Shown piece after piece: positions 49,946 through 57,286 of a stretch of 64,000 nucleotides of DNA; within the stretch, counting starts at the first letter, position 1, and every line of letters begins with the position of its first letter. Made by a program: the position numbers and the translations under genes. Below the pieces are notes generated by a model that saw nothing but the letters and a program-made list of their open reading frames with translations, did not search any database and was not told where the DNA came from. The DNA is taken from NCBI GenBank assembly GCA_036258315.1, contig DATADX010000031.1, positions 22,518 through 86,517 of the forward strand, given 5' to 3'. The stretch comes from DASSYK01 sp036258315 (lineage in GTDB: Bacteria; Actinomycetota; Thermoleophilia; Solirubrobacterales; 70-9).

Positions 49946-50019
49946 ATCATCACCCGGGCACCTCCTCCCAGCATCATCCCGGCACCTCCTCAGCTTCGCT
50001 TCCGGGGGTGCCGGGTGAT
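49946..50019. repeat. Direct and inverted repeat cluster at the metF 3' end
   Basis: Copy 1 (49946-49967) and copy 2 (49973-49991) share ATCATC, CCGG and CACCTCCTC. An inverted copy, GGTGCCGGGTGAT (50007-50019), pairs with 49973-49986 with one bulged base to give a 13-bp stem and 20-base loop that spans the metF stop. On the minus strand copy 1 contains the hydrolase Shine-Dalgarno. It may act as a terminator or RNA-processing site. Confidence 0.55.
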
Positions 50020-50948
50020 ACTTCGAGAGTGTTGGGCTCCTTGAGCCGGGTCCGCCAGGGTTGGGCGGCGCGGAGGGCCATCAGGATCGCCCTGGTCGCG
50101 GGCCAGCGGTTCAGGGCGTAGAAGTGGATTCCCGGGGCGCCGCGCGCGAGCAGCTCGGAGCACTGCTGGGCGCCGTAGGCGACGCCGAACTCGAACTCCG
50201 CCCGCTCGTCGCCGTCGAGGGCGCCGAGCGCTTCGGCGAGTGGCTCCGGGATCGAGGCGTCGCACAGCTCGCAGGTGCGCCGCACCTGGGCGTAGCTGAC
50301 GATCGGGATGATCCCAGGGATGATCGGGACCTCGATCCCGGCGGCCCGCGCGGCGGCGACGAAGTCGAAGTAGACGCGGTTGTCGAAGAAGAGCTGGGTG
50401 ATCAGGAACCCGGCGCCGGCCTCGACCTTGGTCTTCAGGTAGGCGAGATCGGCTTCGAGGCCGTCGGCCTCGGGATGGACCTCCGGAAAGCAGGCTCCGC
50501 CGATCGCGAGCTCGGGATGGGACTCGGAGATCAGACCGGCCAGCTCCGCCGCGCTTCCCAGTCCCCCGTCGGGCTGGACGAAGTCCGGCTGACCCCGGGG
50601 CGGGTCGCCTCGGAGCGCCAGGACGTTCTCGATCCCGGCCTCGGCGAGCCCGTCGACGACGCCGCGCAGGCCCTCGGCCGTCTCCCCGACGCAGTTCAGG
50701 TGCGCCATCGCCTCGACTCCGTGCTCGTCACGGATCCTGCGGGTTATCTCCAGAGTGGTGCGGCGATCCGCAGTCGACCCGCCCGCCCCGTAGGTGACCG
50801 AGAAGAAGGCCGGGTCGAGCCTGCTCAGGACCTCGATGGTCTCGAACAGGGTCGCGTGGCCCTCGTCGGTCTTCGGCGGGAAGAACTCCACCGAGAACGA
50901 GGGCTCTCCGCGCCTGAGGAGCTCGTCGATTCGCACTGGGTCGATCAT
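49974..50948 (-). CDS. metF: Methylenetetrahydrofolate reductase
   Basis: 324 residues from ATG 50948. FAD-dependent TIM barrel that makes 5-methyl-THF for methionine synthesis. Signatures: FSVEFFPPKTDEG with the catalytic Glu, FFSVTYGAGGS, AHLNCVGET, NVLALRGDPPRG, GAGFLITQLFFDNRVYFDF and GIIPIVSYAQ. The last ~18 residues (ending GSEAEEVPG) are encoded within the repeat cluster and look added on. Divergent from the broken winged-helix gene. Confidence 0.93.
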   Translation of the reverse strand: MIDPVRIDELLRRGEPSFSVEFFPPKTDEGHATLFETIEVLSRLDPAFFSVTYGAGGSTADRRTTLEITRRIRDEHGVEAMAHLNCVGETAEGLRGVVDGLAEAGIENVLALRGDPPRGQPDFVQPDGGLGSAAELAGLISESHPELAIGGACFPEVHPEADGLEADLAYLKTKVEAGAGFLITQLFFDNRVYFDFVAAARAAGIEVPIIPGIIPIVSYAQVRRTCELCDASIPEPLAEALGALDGDERAEFEFGVAYGAQQCSELLARGAPGIHFYALNRWPATRAILMALRAAQPWRTRLKEPNTLEVSPGTPGSEAEEVPG

Positions 50949-50963
50949 GGTAGAGAAGGGGGG

Positions 50964-52018
50964 ATGAGCGACCCGGGAGAGCGCGTGCTCACCGAGCGGG
51001 AGCTGAACCGGGCCCTGCTGGAGCGCCAGATGCTGCTCTCGCGGGCGAGATCGAGCCTTCCGAAGGCCCTCGAGCGGATCGGCACGCTCCAGGCGCAATA
51101 CGCGCCGTCGATGTACGTCGGCCTCTGGTCGCGCGTCGAGGGATTCGAGCGCGGCGCCCTGACCCGCGCTCTGGAGCGCCGCAAGGTCGTCCAGGGGACG
51201 ATGATGCGGGTCACGATCCATCTCGCCTCGAGGGCCGATTACTGGCCGCTCGTGGTCGCCGTCCGCGACGCCCGCCGCGAGCTCTGGCTTCGCGCCACCC
51301 ATCGCCGCGAAATCTCGAGAAGGGAGATCGTCGCGACCGCGAAGCGTCTGCGGCGTCGCCTCGCTGGTGGGACGATGACGCGGAAGGAGATCACCGACTT
51401 CGTCGGCAAGGACAGCGTCTGGACCAACGGGATGAACGTGTTCCTCGACCTCGTCCGGGTGCCGCCGTCGGGGACCTGGGAGCGCCGCCGCGGCGACCTG
51501 TTCGCCCTCGCCGGGGACTGGATCGGGTCCCCCGAGGTGGCCGGCGACGACGCCGTCGAGCTGCCCGTCCGCCGCTACCTGGCCGGCTACGGGCCCGGGA
51601 CGCGCAGCGAGAATCGCGGATTGGGCGGGCGTCCCTGCGGAGACGATCGACCCGGCGCTCGAGCGGCTGCGGCTGCGCCGGTTTCGCTCCGAGGACGGGG
51701 AGGAGCTGTTCGACCTGCCGCGCGCGCCGCTGCCCGACCCCGACACGCCGGCTCCGCCGCGGTTTCCTGCCGACCTGGGACGCGACCCTGCTGGTGCATA
51801 CCCGCCGCACGCAGATCCTGCGTGAGCAGGATCGCCCGCGTGTGTTCAGCTCCAAGACCCCGCAGTCGGCGCCCACCTTCACCGTCGACGGCCAGGTCGC
51901 CAAGACCTGGCGCTACGAGAAGGGGAAGGTCAAGACGGACCCCTTCCGCCGTCTCGACGGCGCCGCGAGGCGTGAGCTCGGCGCCGAGGCCGAGCGCCTC
52001 GCGGAGCTCCACGCCTGA
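50964..52018 (+). pseudogene. Winged-helix DNA-binding protein (HTH_42 type), two frameshifts
   Basis: Starts ATG 50964 after AGAAGGGGGG. The first ~217 codons read LTERELNRALLERQMLLSRA, LQAQYAPSMYVGLWSR, RREISRREIVATAKRLRRR and RRYLAGYGPGTRSE, typical of this AlkZ/YcaQ-related family. An extra A at 51612-51613 shifts to a frame with ADWAGVPAETIDPALERLRLRRF; an extra T in the TTT at 51763-51765 shifts again to LPTWDATLLVHTRR through ERLAELHA and TGA. All parts of the protein are present, so either a recent pseudogene or two base-call errors. Confidence 0.75.
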
Positions 52019-52022
52019 GCGG

Positions 52023-52130
52023 CGCCTCGGCTTCGAGCAACCGGGGAGGTGCCTCGTCGAGCAGATCACCGCGGCCGCGATCAACGCGGTCTGGATCGGC
52101 CTCGAGCGGGTCGCCCGGGAGGAGGCCTGA
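52023..52130 (+). pseudogene. Orphan C-terminal coding fragment
   Basis: Directly after the broken winged-helix gene, 35 codons read RLGFEQPGRCLVEQITAAAINAVWIGLERVAREEA in pieces without a start codon of their own and end in TGA. It resembles the last helix of a TetR-type regulator, but the similarity is too short to name. It may be the tail of a deleted gene. Confidence 0.25.
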
Positions 52131-52139
52131 GCCCGGCGG

Positions 52140-52169
52140 TTGACAGGTGACCAAATAGTCACCTATACT
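52140..52169 (+). promoter_or_regulatory. Promoter with operator palindrome filling the spacer
   Basis: A consensus -35 TTGACA (52140-52145) and -10 TATACT (52164-52169) are separated by exactly 18 bases, and those 18 bases are the perfect inverted repeat GGTGAC-caaata-GTCACC (52146-52163). The predicted transcript begins only about 3-5 bases before ATG 52180. A dimer of the ArsR-domain protein encoded next is the obvious ligand, giving autorepression. Confidence 0.8.
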
Positions 52170-52179
52170 CGGTGCCGCA

Positions 52180-53013
52180 ATGGACGCGGTGTTCAAGGCG
52201 CTCTCGGATCCGACCCGGCGCGGTCTGCTCGACGAGCTGTTCGAGCGCGACGGGCAGACGCTGACCGAGCTCGAGGAGCGGCTCCCGATGACGCGCTTCG
52301 GCGTCATGAAGCACCTCAGGGTGCTGGAGGAGGCGAATCTCGTCACCACGCGCAGGCGCGGCCGGGAGAAGCTGCATTTCCTGAACCCCGTCCCGATCAG
52401 GCTCGTCCACGACCGCTGGGTGAGCAAGTTCGCCGAGCCCTGGGCGGCGACGCTCAGCGGCATCAAGCGAGAACTCGAGGAGGAAACGATGGAAGCGAAG
52501 CGGGAATACGACGTCGAGCACAAGGTCGGTTTGACTCCCAGCCCGGAGGGGGCGGGGGCGATGGCCGTGTTCGAGATCTACATCAAGACGACGCCCGAGC
52601 GCCTCTGGGAGGCGATCACGGATCCGAAGCAGAGAGCGAGGTACAGCTTCGGCGTCGAGATCGAGTCCGACTGGACGCCTGGATCCGGCTATCAGTCCGG
52701 TGTCCCCGGCGTCGTCGAGATCGCGCAGGGCGAGAACCTGGAGGTCGATCCGCCGCGCCGCCTCGTACAGAGCTTCAATGCGCTCTGGAGCGATGACGTC
52801 AAGGCGGCCGGTACCTCGAGGGTGACCTGGGAGATCACCCCGGTCGGCGATTCCTGCCAGCTGACGGTGATCCACGACCAGCTGCCCGAGGACGCCAACG
52901 CGGAGATCTACGGCGGCTGGCCGATGATCCTGTCAGGCCTGAAGACGCTGCTGGAGACCGGCGAGACGCTGACGACCCCCGGCTCGCTGCGCTACTCGGG
53001 TGCGTCCGCCTAG
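52180..53013 (+). CDS. ArsR-type repressor fused to SRPBCC (AHSA1-like) domain
   Basis: 277 residues. N-terminal winged helix over residues 1-95: MDAVFKALSDPTRRGLLDEL, LTELEERLPMTRFGVMKHLRVLEEANLV; no metal-binding Cys. After a linker, an SRPBCC domain from about residue 125: MAVFEIYIKTTPERLWEAITDPKQRARY, GVEIESDWTPGSGYQ, VTWEITPVGDSCQLTVIHDQL. Elsewhere these are two overlapping genes, as at 54178-54988, so this is a natural fusion. The mRNA is predicted near-leaderless. The SRPBCC pocket may bind the inducer; inference. Confidence 0.88.
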   Translation: MDAVFKALSDPTRRGLLDELFERDGQTLTELEERLPMTRFGVMKHLRVLEEANLVTTRRRGREKLHFLNPVPIRLVHDRWVSKFAEPWAATLSGIKRELEEETMEAKREYDVEHKVGLTPSPEGAGAMAVFEIYIKTTPERLWEAITDPKQRARYSFGVEIESDWTPGSGYQSGVPGVVEIAQGENLEVDPPRRLVQSFNALWSDDVKAAGTSRVTWEITPVGDSCQLTVIHDQLPEDANAEIYGGWPMILSGLKTLLETGETLTTPGSLRYSGASA

Positions 53014-53030
53014 GGTCGGATGGGATGACG

Positions 53031-53068
53031 GGTGCGGGTGCCCCGCGTAACATCCGGGCGCCCGCACC
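53031..53068 (+). terminator. Strong hairpin after the ArsR-SRPBCC gene
   Basis: GGTGCGGGTGCCC (53031-53043) pairs with GGGCGCCCGCACC (53056-53068), 13 pairs including one G-U, loop of 12. It begins 18 bases after the stop and 32 bases before the next ATG. There is no U tract, as is common in high-GC actinobacteria. It might instead lie in the leader of the VOC gene. Confidence 0.5.
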
Positions 53069-53099
53069 GACCCCACATCGCCACGCGGAAGGAGCTGCA

Positions 53100-53498
53100 A
53101 TGACGACCACGACCTCCCTGGTCACCGGCGTCGACTTCGTCACGGTGCCCACCAAGGACTACGAGCGGGCCGCGAAGTTCTACGGCGAGGTGCTCGGCCT
53201 GCCGTTCTCGAAGCGGTGGGGCGAGATGCCCGCCGGCGAGTTCGAGACGGGCAACCTGACGATCGCGGTGATGGAATCCGAGGCCTTCGGGCTCGAGTTC
53301 GCCCCTCATACGCATCCGATCGCGTTCCGCGTCGACGACGTCGAGGCCGCCCGCGCCGAGCTCGAGTCGAAGGGGGTCGCCTTCAAGGGTGAGACGATCG
53401 ACAGCGGGGTCTGCCTCCAGGCGATCTTCGAGGACCCGGACGGGAACATGCTGGATATCCACCACCGCTACGCCCCGAAGGACGCGCATCCGGGCTGA
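53100..53498 (+). CDS. VOC-family (glyoxalase/bleomycin-resistance fold) protein
   Basis: 132 residues from ATG 53100, preceded by GGAAGGAG. Fold signatures: VTGVDFVTVPTKDYERAAKFYGEVLGLPFSKRW, IAFRVDDVEAARAELESKGVAF and FEDPDGNMLDIHHRY with the metal Glu/His positions partly kept. Substrate unknown. Convergent with the DHFR-like gene, 30 bases apart with a GC-rich inverted repeat in between. Confidence 0.82.
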   Translation: MTTTTSLVTGVDFVTVPTKDYERAAKFYGEVLGLPFSKRWGEMPAGEFETGNLTIAVMESEAFGLEFAPHTHPIAFRVDDVEAARAELESKGVAFKGETIDSGVCLQAIFEDPDGNMLDIHHRYAPKDAHPG

Positions 53499-53528
53499 CA
53501 AGCCCGGGCCGGCCGGGCCGGCCGAGGC

Positions 53529-54092
53529 TCAGGCCGGCTGAAGAGTGAGGATCGCCACGCCCTCGCCGACTGTCCGCGAGTCGACGAGCTTCAGGTCGTG
53601 CTTGCCGGTGTCCGCTTCGAACAGGCGCTGCCCGGTCCCGAGCACGACCGGGAACACCATCAGCCGGTATTCGTCGACCAGCCCGTCCTTCATCAGCGAC
53701 TGGATCAGCTTGCCGCTGCCGTGGACGACGAGGTCCCCATCGTGCTTCTCCTTCAGCTTTCCGACCTCGTCGGAGAGATCGCCGCTGATCACGGTCGAGT
53801 TGGCCCACTCGGGATTCTCGAGGGTCGTCGAGACGACGTACTTGGGCATGCTGTTGAACTTGTCGGCGAACTCGCCTTCCCGGGATGGCCAGGCCTCGGC
53901 AAAGCCCTCGTAGGTCTTGCGCCCGAGCAGCAGGGCGTCGCTCTGCATCGTCTCGTCGGACTTGAACTGGTTCCCGTCGTCGCCGCGGTCGAATTCGAAC
54001 GACCAGCCGCCGTCCCTGTGGCTCTCCGAGCCGCCGGGGTCCTCGATCACGCCGTCGAGCGAAATGAACTCGGTAACGACCACCTTGCCCAT
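53529..54092 (-). CDS. Dihydrofolate reductase family protein (RibD C-terminal type)
   Basis: 187 residues; AGGAGG precedes the ATG. MGKVVVTEFISLDGVIEDPGG, ALLLGRKTYEGFAEAWP, DLVVHGSGKLIQSLMKDGLVDEYRLMVFPVVLGTGQRLF are the usual motifs of the YyaP/RibD-C group of NADPH reductases of unknown substrate. It shares its promoter region with the divergent ArsR gene, so it is probably under the same repressor. Confidence 0.88.
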   Translation of the reverse strand: MGKVVVTEFISLDGVIEDPGGSESHRDGGWSFEFDRGDDGNQFKSDETMQSDALLLGRKTYEGFAEAWPSREGEFADKFNSMPKYVVSTTLENPEWANSTVISGDLSDEVGKLKEKHDGDLVVHGSGKLIQSLMKDGLVDEYRLMVFPVVLGTGQRLFEADTGKHDLKLVDSRTVGEGVAILTLQPA

Positions 54093-54140
54093 CTGAATCC
54101 TCCTGTCCGTGGTTTCCGGGTAGATCCCGGGGTCGGTCTA

Positions 54141-54162
54141 TATTTAACCAGTCGGCTAAATA
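54141..54162. promoter_or_regulatory. Operator-like inverted repeat between divergent genes
   Basis: TATTTAACC (54141-54149) and GGCTAAATA (54154-54162) form an inverted repeat with one mismatch around a 4-base centre. TATATT (54139-54144) overlaps its left edge as a possible -10 for the rightward gene. It is an AT-rich island in GC-rich surroundings, and a likely site for the ArsR protein encoded at 54178. Confidence 0.6.
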
Positions 54163-54177
54163 CGACGCCGGCCAACC

Positions 54178-54519
54178 CTGACCACCGAGCAGCTCGACAG
54201 CACCTTCGCGGCCCTCGCCGACCCCACCCGCCGAGCGATTCTCGACCGGCTCGCCGAGGGAGAGGCGACCGTGACCGAGCTCGCGGAGCCGTTCAGCGTC
54301 AGCCTGCCGGCGATCTCGAGGCACCTGAAGGTCCTCGAGGCCGCCGGTCTGATCGTCCGCGGCCGCCGTGCCCAGTACCGGCCGTGCCGACTGCGGCCCG
54401 AGCTGCTCGGCGACGCCGCCGGCTGGCTCGAGGAGAACCGGGCGCTCTGGGAAGGGAGCTTCGACCGCCTCGACGACCATCTTCGCCGGATGCGGGAAGA
54501 TGCGAGCGGCGATGACTGA
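54178..54519 (+). CDS. ArsR-family transcriptional regulator, probable CTG start
   Basis: 113 residues from CTG 54178: TTEQLDSTFAALADPTRRAILDRL then TVTELAEPFSVSLPAISRHLKVLEAAGLIV, a complete winged helix. An in-frame TAA at 54157 leaves no ATG, GTG or TTG before GTG 54271, which would remove the first two helices. So CTG initiation is the simplest reading. No metal-site Cys. Overlaps the SRPBCC gene (ATGACTGA). Confidence 0.8.
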   Translation: MTTEQLDSTFAALADPTRRAILDRLAEGEATVTELAEPFSVSLPAISRHLKVLEAAGLIVRGRRAQYRPCRLRPELLGDAAGWLEENRALWEGSFDRLDDHLRRMREDASGDD

Positions 54520-54988
54520 CGACGACGTCACCCCGGGGCTCGACGGTCGCGAGCTGACGGTCACCCGGGTGTTCGACGCTCCCCGTGAGCTGGTCTGGAG
54601 GGCGTTCACGGAGCCGGAGCAGTTCGCGCAGTGGTTCGGGTCGCCTCCCTTCAGGACCCCTCCAGAGACGGTCTCGATGGACGTGCGCCCGGGGGGCGAG
54701 TGGGAGGCGACCCAGGTCAACTCCGAGACCGGAAAGCAGCTTCCGTTCGCGGGCAGGTTTCGCGAGGTCGAGGAGCCCGAGCGGCTCGTGTTCACGTTCG
54801 AGGACGTCGAGGATCGCGACGACCCGCACGTCGAGGTCGTGACGGTCACCTTGACCGAGACCGACGGCGGCACCGAGGTCGTTCTCCACCAGGCCGGGCA
54901 CATGCCGCCGGAGCAGTACGAGCGGACGGAGCGAGGCTGGTCCGGCTTCGTCGACCAGCTCGAGAAGCTCGTCACCTCACAGGCCTGA
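54512..54988 (+). CDS. SRPBCC/AHSA1-like protein
   Basis: 158 residues; ATG lies inside the arsR stop. GRELTVTRVFDAPRELVWRAFTEPEQFAQWFG, VSMDVRPGGEWEAT, FAGRFREVEEPERLVFTFEDV and ERGWSGFVDQLEKLV are standard for the AHSA1 group. Forms a two-gene module with the ArsR; the same two domains are fused at 52180-53013. Ligand unknown. Confidence 0.88.
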   Translation: MTDDDVTPGLDGRELTVTRVFDAPRELVWRAFTEPEQFAQWFGSPPFRTPPETVSMDVRPGGEWEATQVNSETGKQLPFAGRFREVEEPERLVFTFEDVEDRDDPHVEVVTVTLTETDGGTEVVLHQAGHMPPEQYERTERGWSGFVDQLEKLVTSQA

Positions 54989-55002
54989 GAGGGAGGCATC
55001 CG

Positions 55003-55236
55003 ATCGAACCCCGGGAGGCGATGGCGCGAAGGATCATCGACGCCAACCGCTACATGACCGTGGCGACGGCCAACCGGAGCGGCCGCCCCTGGGCGTCGCC
55101 GGTGTACTACGCCGCGGTCGGCTACACGCAGTTTCTCTGGGTCTCGGACCGCGATGCGCGCCATTCCCGCAACCTCGCGGACCGGCCCGAGCTCGGAATC
55201 GTCATCGCGTCGGCCTCCCTTAGACGAACCGCTTGA
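55003..55236 (+). pseudogene. Truncated pyridoxamine 5'-phosphate oxidase-like protein
   Basis: The first ~70 residues of the flavin-binding PPOX fold are present: MARRIIDANRYMTVATANRSGRPWASPVYYA, FLWVSDRDARHSRNLADRPELGIVI. The reading then departs at about 55206 into an unrelated ASLRRTA and a stop, overlapping the 3' end of the convergent hydrolase gene. About half the domain is lost. GGGAGG (54991-54996) is spaced for ATC 55003; the first conventional start is ATG 55021. Confidence 0.7.
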
Positions 55237-56062
55237 TGAAGGCGAGCGCCCTGTCGGCGACCTCGCGCCAGCCGCTGTCGATCGTCAACGCGTGGCCGCG
55301 GTTCGGGACCTGCTGGATCTCGGTGACGGCCGCGTTGTGCTTCTGGCGTTTGTACGCGGCGTTGCCGATCGCCCAGGGAACGGTGTGGTCCTTCTCGCCG
55401 TTGAGGATCAGGAGCGGCCCGCGCTTCGGGTTCTTGGGATCGACCTTCGCTTCGGTGGAGGGGTTCAGGTTGGCATTCGCCATCTGCATCAGCGCCCCGC
55501 CGGGCGCGGCGACGTGGTAGGTGTCGTAGAGCTGCCTCGCCTCCTCGTCGGTGAGCGCGTTCGCCCATCCGTACTTGAACTGGTCGAACGTCAGCGTGAT
55601 CGCCTTGTTCCTGTTCAGCGGGTTCCTGAGGACCGGCCACGCCGAGCGCAGCGCTGAGAACGGCAGCGGGAGGACGCCTCGGAAGGGGCCCGGGTCGATC
55701 GCGACCGACGCCGCGGACAGCCCGCGGTCCGCGATCATGTATGTGAGCAGCCCCCCGGTCGAGTGACCCATCACCGCGGGCTGCCTGTCGAGCCTTCCGA
55801 TCACGTCGGCGGTGTGGTCCGCGATCTGCTTGAGCGTCTTGCCGGCGAGGACGTCGGGGTTCGCACGCGCTTCTTCCACCGTCTCAGGGTCGTCCGGCCA
55901 CGAGGGCTGCACGGCCGCATACCCGGCCTCCTCGAAGTGCTGCGCCCAGCGGTCCCAGCTGCTCGGCAGCAGCCAGAGGCCGTGGATGAATACGACAGGG
56001 ACCCGCCCCGACGCGTTCGCCTTGTCGATCTGCTGGGACTCACGCTCCGTGATCGCATCCAT
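55220..56062 (-). CDS. Alpha/beta hydrolase
   Basis: 280 residues; AGGAGGT lies 8 bases before the ATG. VVFIHGLWLLPSSWDRWAQHFEEAGY, elbow GHSTGGLL, acid region NGEKDHTVPW and C-terminal His in NRGHALTID complete the triad. Resembles non-haem haloperoxidase-type or lactone hydrolases, substrate unknown. Its 3' end appears to have replaced the rest of the PPOX gene, which marks a rearrangement junction. Confidence 0.87.
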   Translation of the reverse strand: MDAITERESQQIDKANASGRVPVVFIHGLWLLPSSWDRWAQHFEEAGYAAVQPSWPDDPETVEEARANPDVLAGKTLKQIADHTADVIGRLDRQPAVMGHSTGGLLTYMIADRGLSAASVAIDPGPFRGVLPLPFSALRSAWPVLRNPLNRNKAITLTFDQFKYGWANALTDEEARQLYDTYHVAAPGGALMQMANANLNPSTEAKVDPKNPKRGPLLILNGEKDHTVPWAIGNAAYKRQKHNAAVTEIQQVPNRGHALTIDSGWREVADRALAFIKRFV

Positions 56063-56153
56063 GCGGGGACCTCCTCGGTCAGCTGGGAGTCGGCGGCGGG
56101 GCGGGCTCAAGTGGCCGCCGATCGCGAGCATAGCCCGGAGTCTGCTCGGCTTG

Positions 56154-56552
56154 CTATCCGGAAAGCCCTGCGGCCTCGAGCGCGGCCTCCTCGTGCAGGA
56201 CCGATTCGAGCCGGACGACCCGGCCGCCTCGGAACGTCCAGACCTGGAAGTAGCCGAAGGCGACCTCGGCGCCGCTGTCCCGACCGACCCCACTCTGCCA
56301 CACCCTGACCAGAACGATCTCACCAGAGTCCTTGAGTGACTCCGCGGCGATGGTCAGGGACTCCCAGGCCTCCAGGAACCCCCTCATGTACTTCCGAATC
56401 TGATCAGGGCCGACGTACGTACCGGCGTCCGGCATCTCGGGGTCCAGGACCAGGACTGCGTCCTCGTCAAACGCGGCCACCCCGACCGTGAAGTCGCCCC
56501 GCTCCCAGCCCTCGTAGATCCGGGCCACGGTGTCGATGTTGTCGCTGGCCAT
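56154..56552 (-). CDS. SnoaL-like (NTF2-fold) protein
   Basis: 132 residues from ATG 56552 (a TTG three codons upstream is less likely). NIDTVARIYEGWERGDFTVGVAAFDEDAVLVLDPEMPDAG, YVGPDQIRKYMRGFLEAWES and FGYFQVWTFRGGRVVRLE follow the SnoaL_2 pattern. Either a small-molecule isomerase or a binding protein; no specific function. Confidence 0.8.
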   Translation of the reverse strand: MASDNIDTVARIYEGWERGDFTVGVAAFDEDAVLVLDPEMPDAGTYVGPDQIRKYMRGFLEAWESLTIAAESLKDSGEIVLVRVWQSGVGRDSGAEVAFGYFQVWTFRGGRVVRLESVLHEEAALEAAGLSG

Positions 56553-56647
56553 CGAGGCCAAGTATCCCGTTCCGGGTCGAGGGTGGAGTCAGCGGAACAA
56601 CTGTCGAACCCGGCATTCGCCCGGGCGATCCGCTCCTTGCTCGCTGA

Positions 56648-57109
56648 CTAGGGTTCCGTCGACGGTCCCCGGGAGGCGATCCGCTCGGCGAGCTCGACGA
56701 TGATCCCTTCAGGACCGCGGACGTAACAGAGCAGGAAGGTGTCCTCGTAGTTCTCGACCGCTCCGATCGTGTCCATTCCCTTGTCCCGCAGTCCCGTGAC
56801 GATCGCGTCGAGGTCGTCGACGACCAAGGCGACATGGCGGATGCCCAGCCGATTCGCCGGCTCAGGGTGTGCACCCTCCTCGTCGGCCGGTCTGTGGAAC
56901 TTGATTAGTTCGAGCTTGCCGCTGCCGTCCGGTGTCTTCACCATGACGAACTCCACTTGCACGTCATCGAGGCCGACGACCTTCTCCACCCACTCGCCCT
57001 CGACTGAACCCGCTCCCTCGCGGTGGAGCCCCAGGTCGAGGAAGAACGTGGTTGCGGCCTCGAAGTCGTCGACGACGACACCCACATGATCGAAACTCCT
57101 CACGCCCAT
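56648..57109 (-). CDS. VOC-family protein
   Basis: 153 residues from ATG 57109 (GTG 57112 alternative). Two beta-alpha-beta modules: VRSFDHVGVVVDDFEAATTFFLDLGL and IRHVALVVDDLDAIVTGLRDKGM, ending YVRGPEGIIVELAERI with the conserved metal Glu. Resembles methylmalonyl-CoA epimerase-like lyases; substrate unassigned. Lies just downstream of tRNA-Ala on the same strand. Confidence 0.83.
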   Translation of the reverse strand: MGVRSFDHVGVVVDDFEAATTFFLDLGLHREGAGSVEGEWVEKVVGLDDVQVEFVMVKTPDGSGKLELIKFHRPADEEGAHPEPANRLGIRHVALVVDDLDAIVTGLRDKGMDTIGAVENYEDTFLLCYVRGPEGIIVELAERIASRGPSTEP

Positions 57110-57141
57110 CACTTCGAGCTAGAAGCAAGCGACCATTGAGA

Positions 57142-57214
57142 TGGAGCTAGCCGGACTCGAACCGGCGACCTCCTGGGTGCGATCCAGGCGCTCTCCCAAC
57201 TGAGCTATAGCCCC
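57142..57214 (-). tRNA. tRNA-Ala(CGC)
   Basis: 73 bases on the minus strand. Acceptor GGGGCTA/TAGCTCC with the G3-U70 identity pair and discriminator A; anticodon stem CCTGG/CCAGG around loop ATCGCAC, anticodon CGC; T loop GGTTCGAGTCC. CCA not encoded. Reads the abundant GCG codon. Confidence 0.95.
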
Positions 57215-57286
57215 AAGGGACATTTGTCGCCGCCGCAGGCTCGATGCCCGCCGTGCGGCAGGGGCAAGGATACGCTGTCTTCGCTC

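Noticed and set aside
53501..53538. GGGCCGGCC-rich inverted repeat as a bidirectional terminator between the VOC and DHFR-like genes
   Set aside because: Pairing has a bulge and several alternative registers, so I mention it without calling it a feature.
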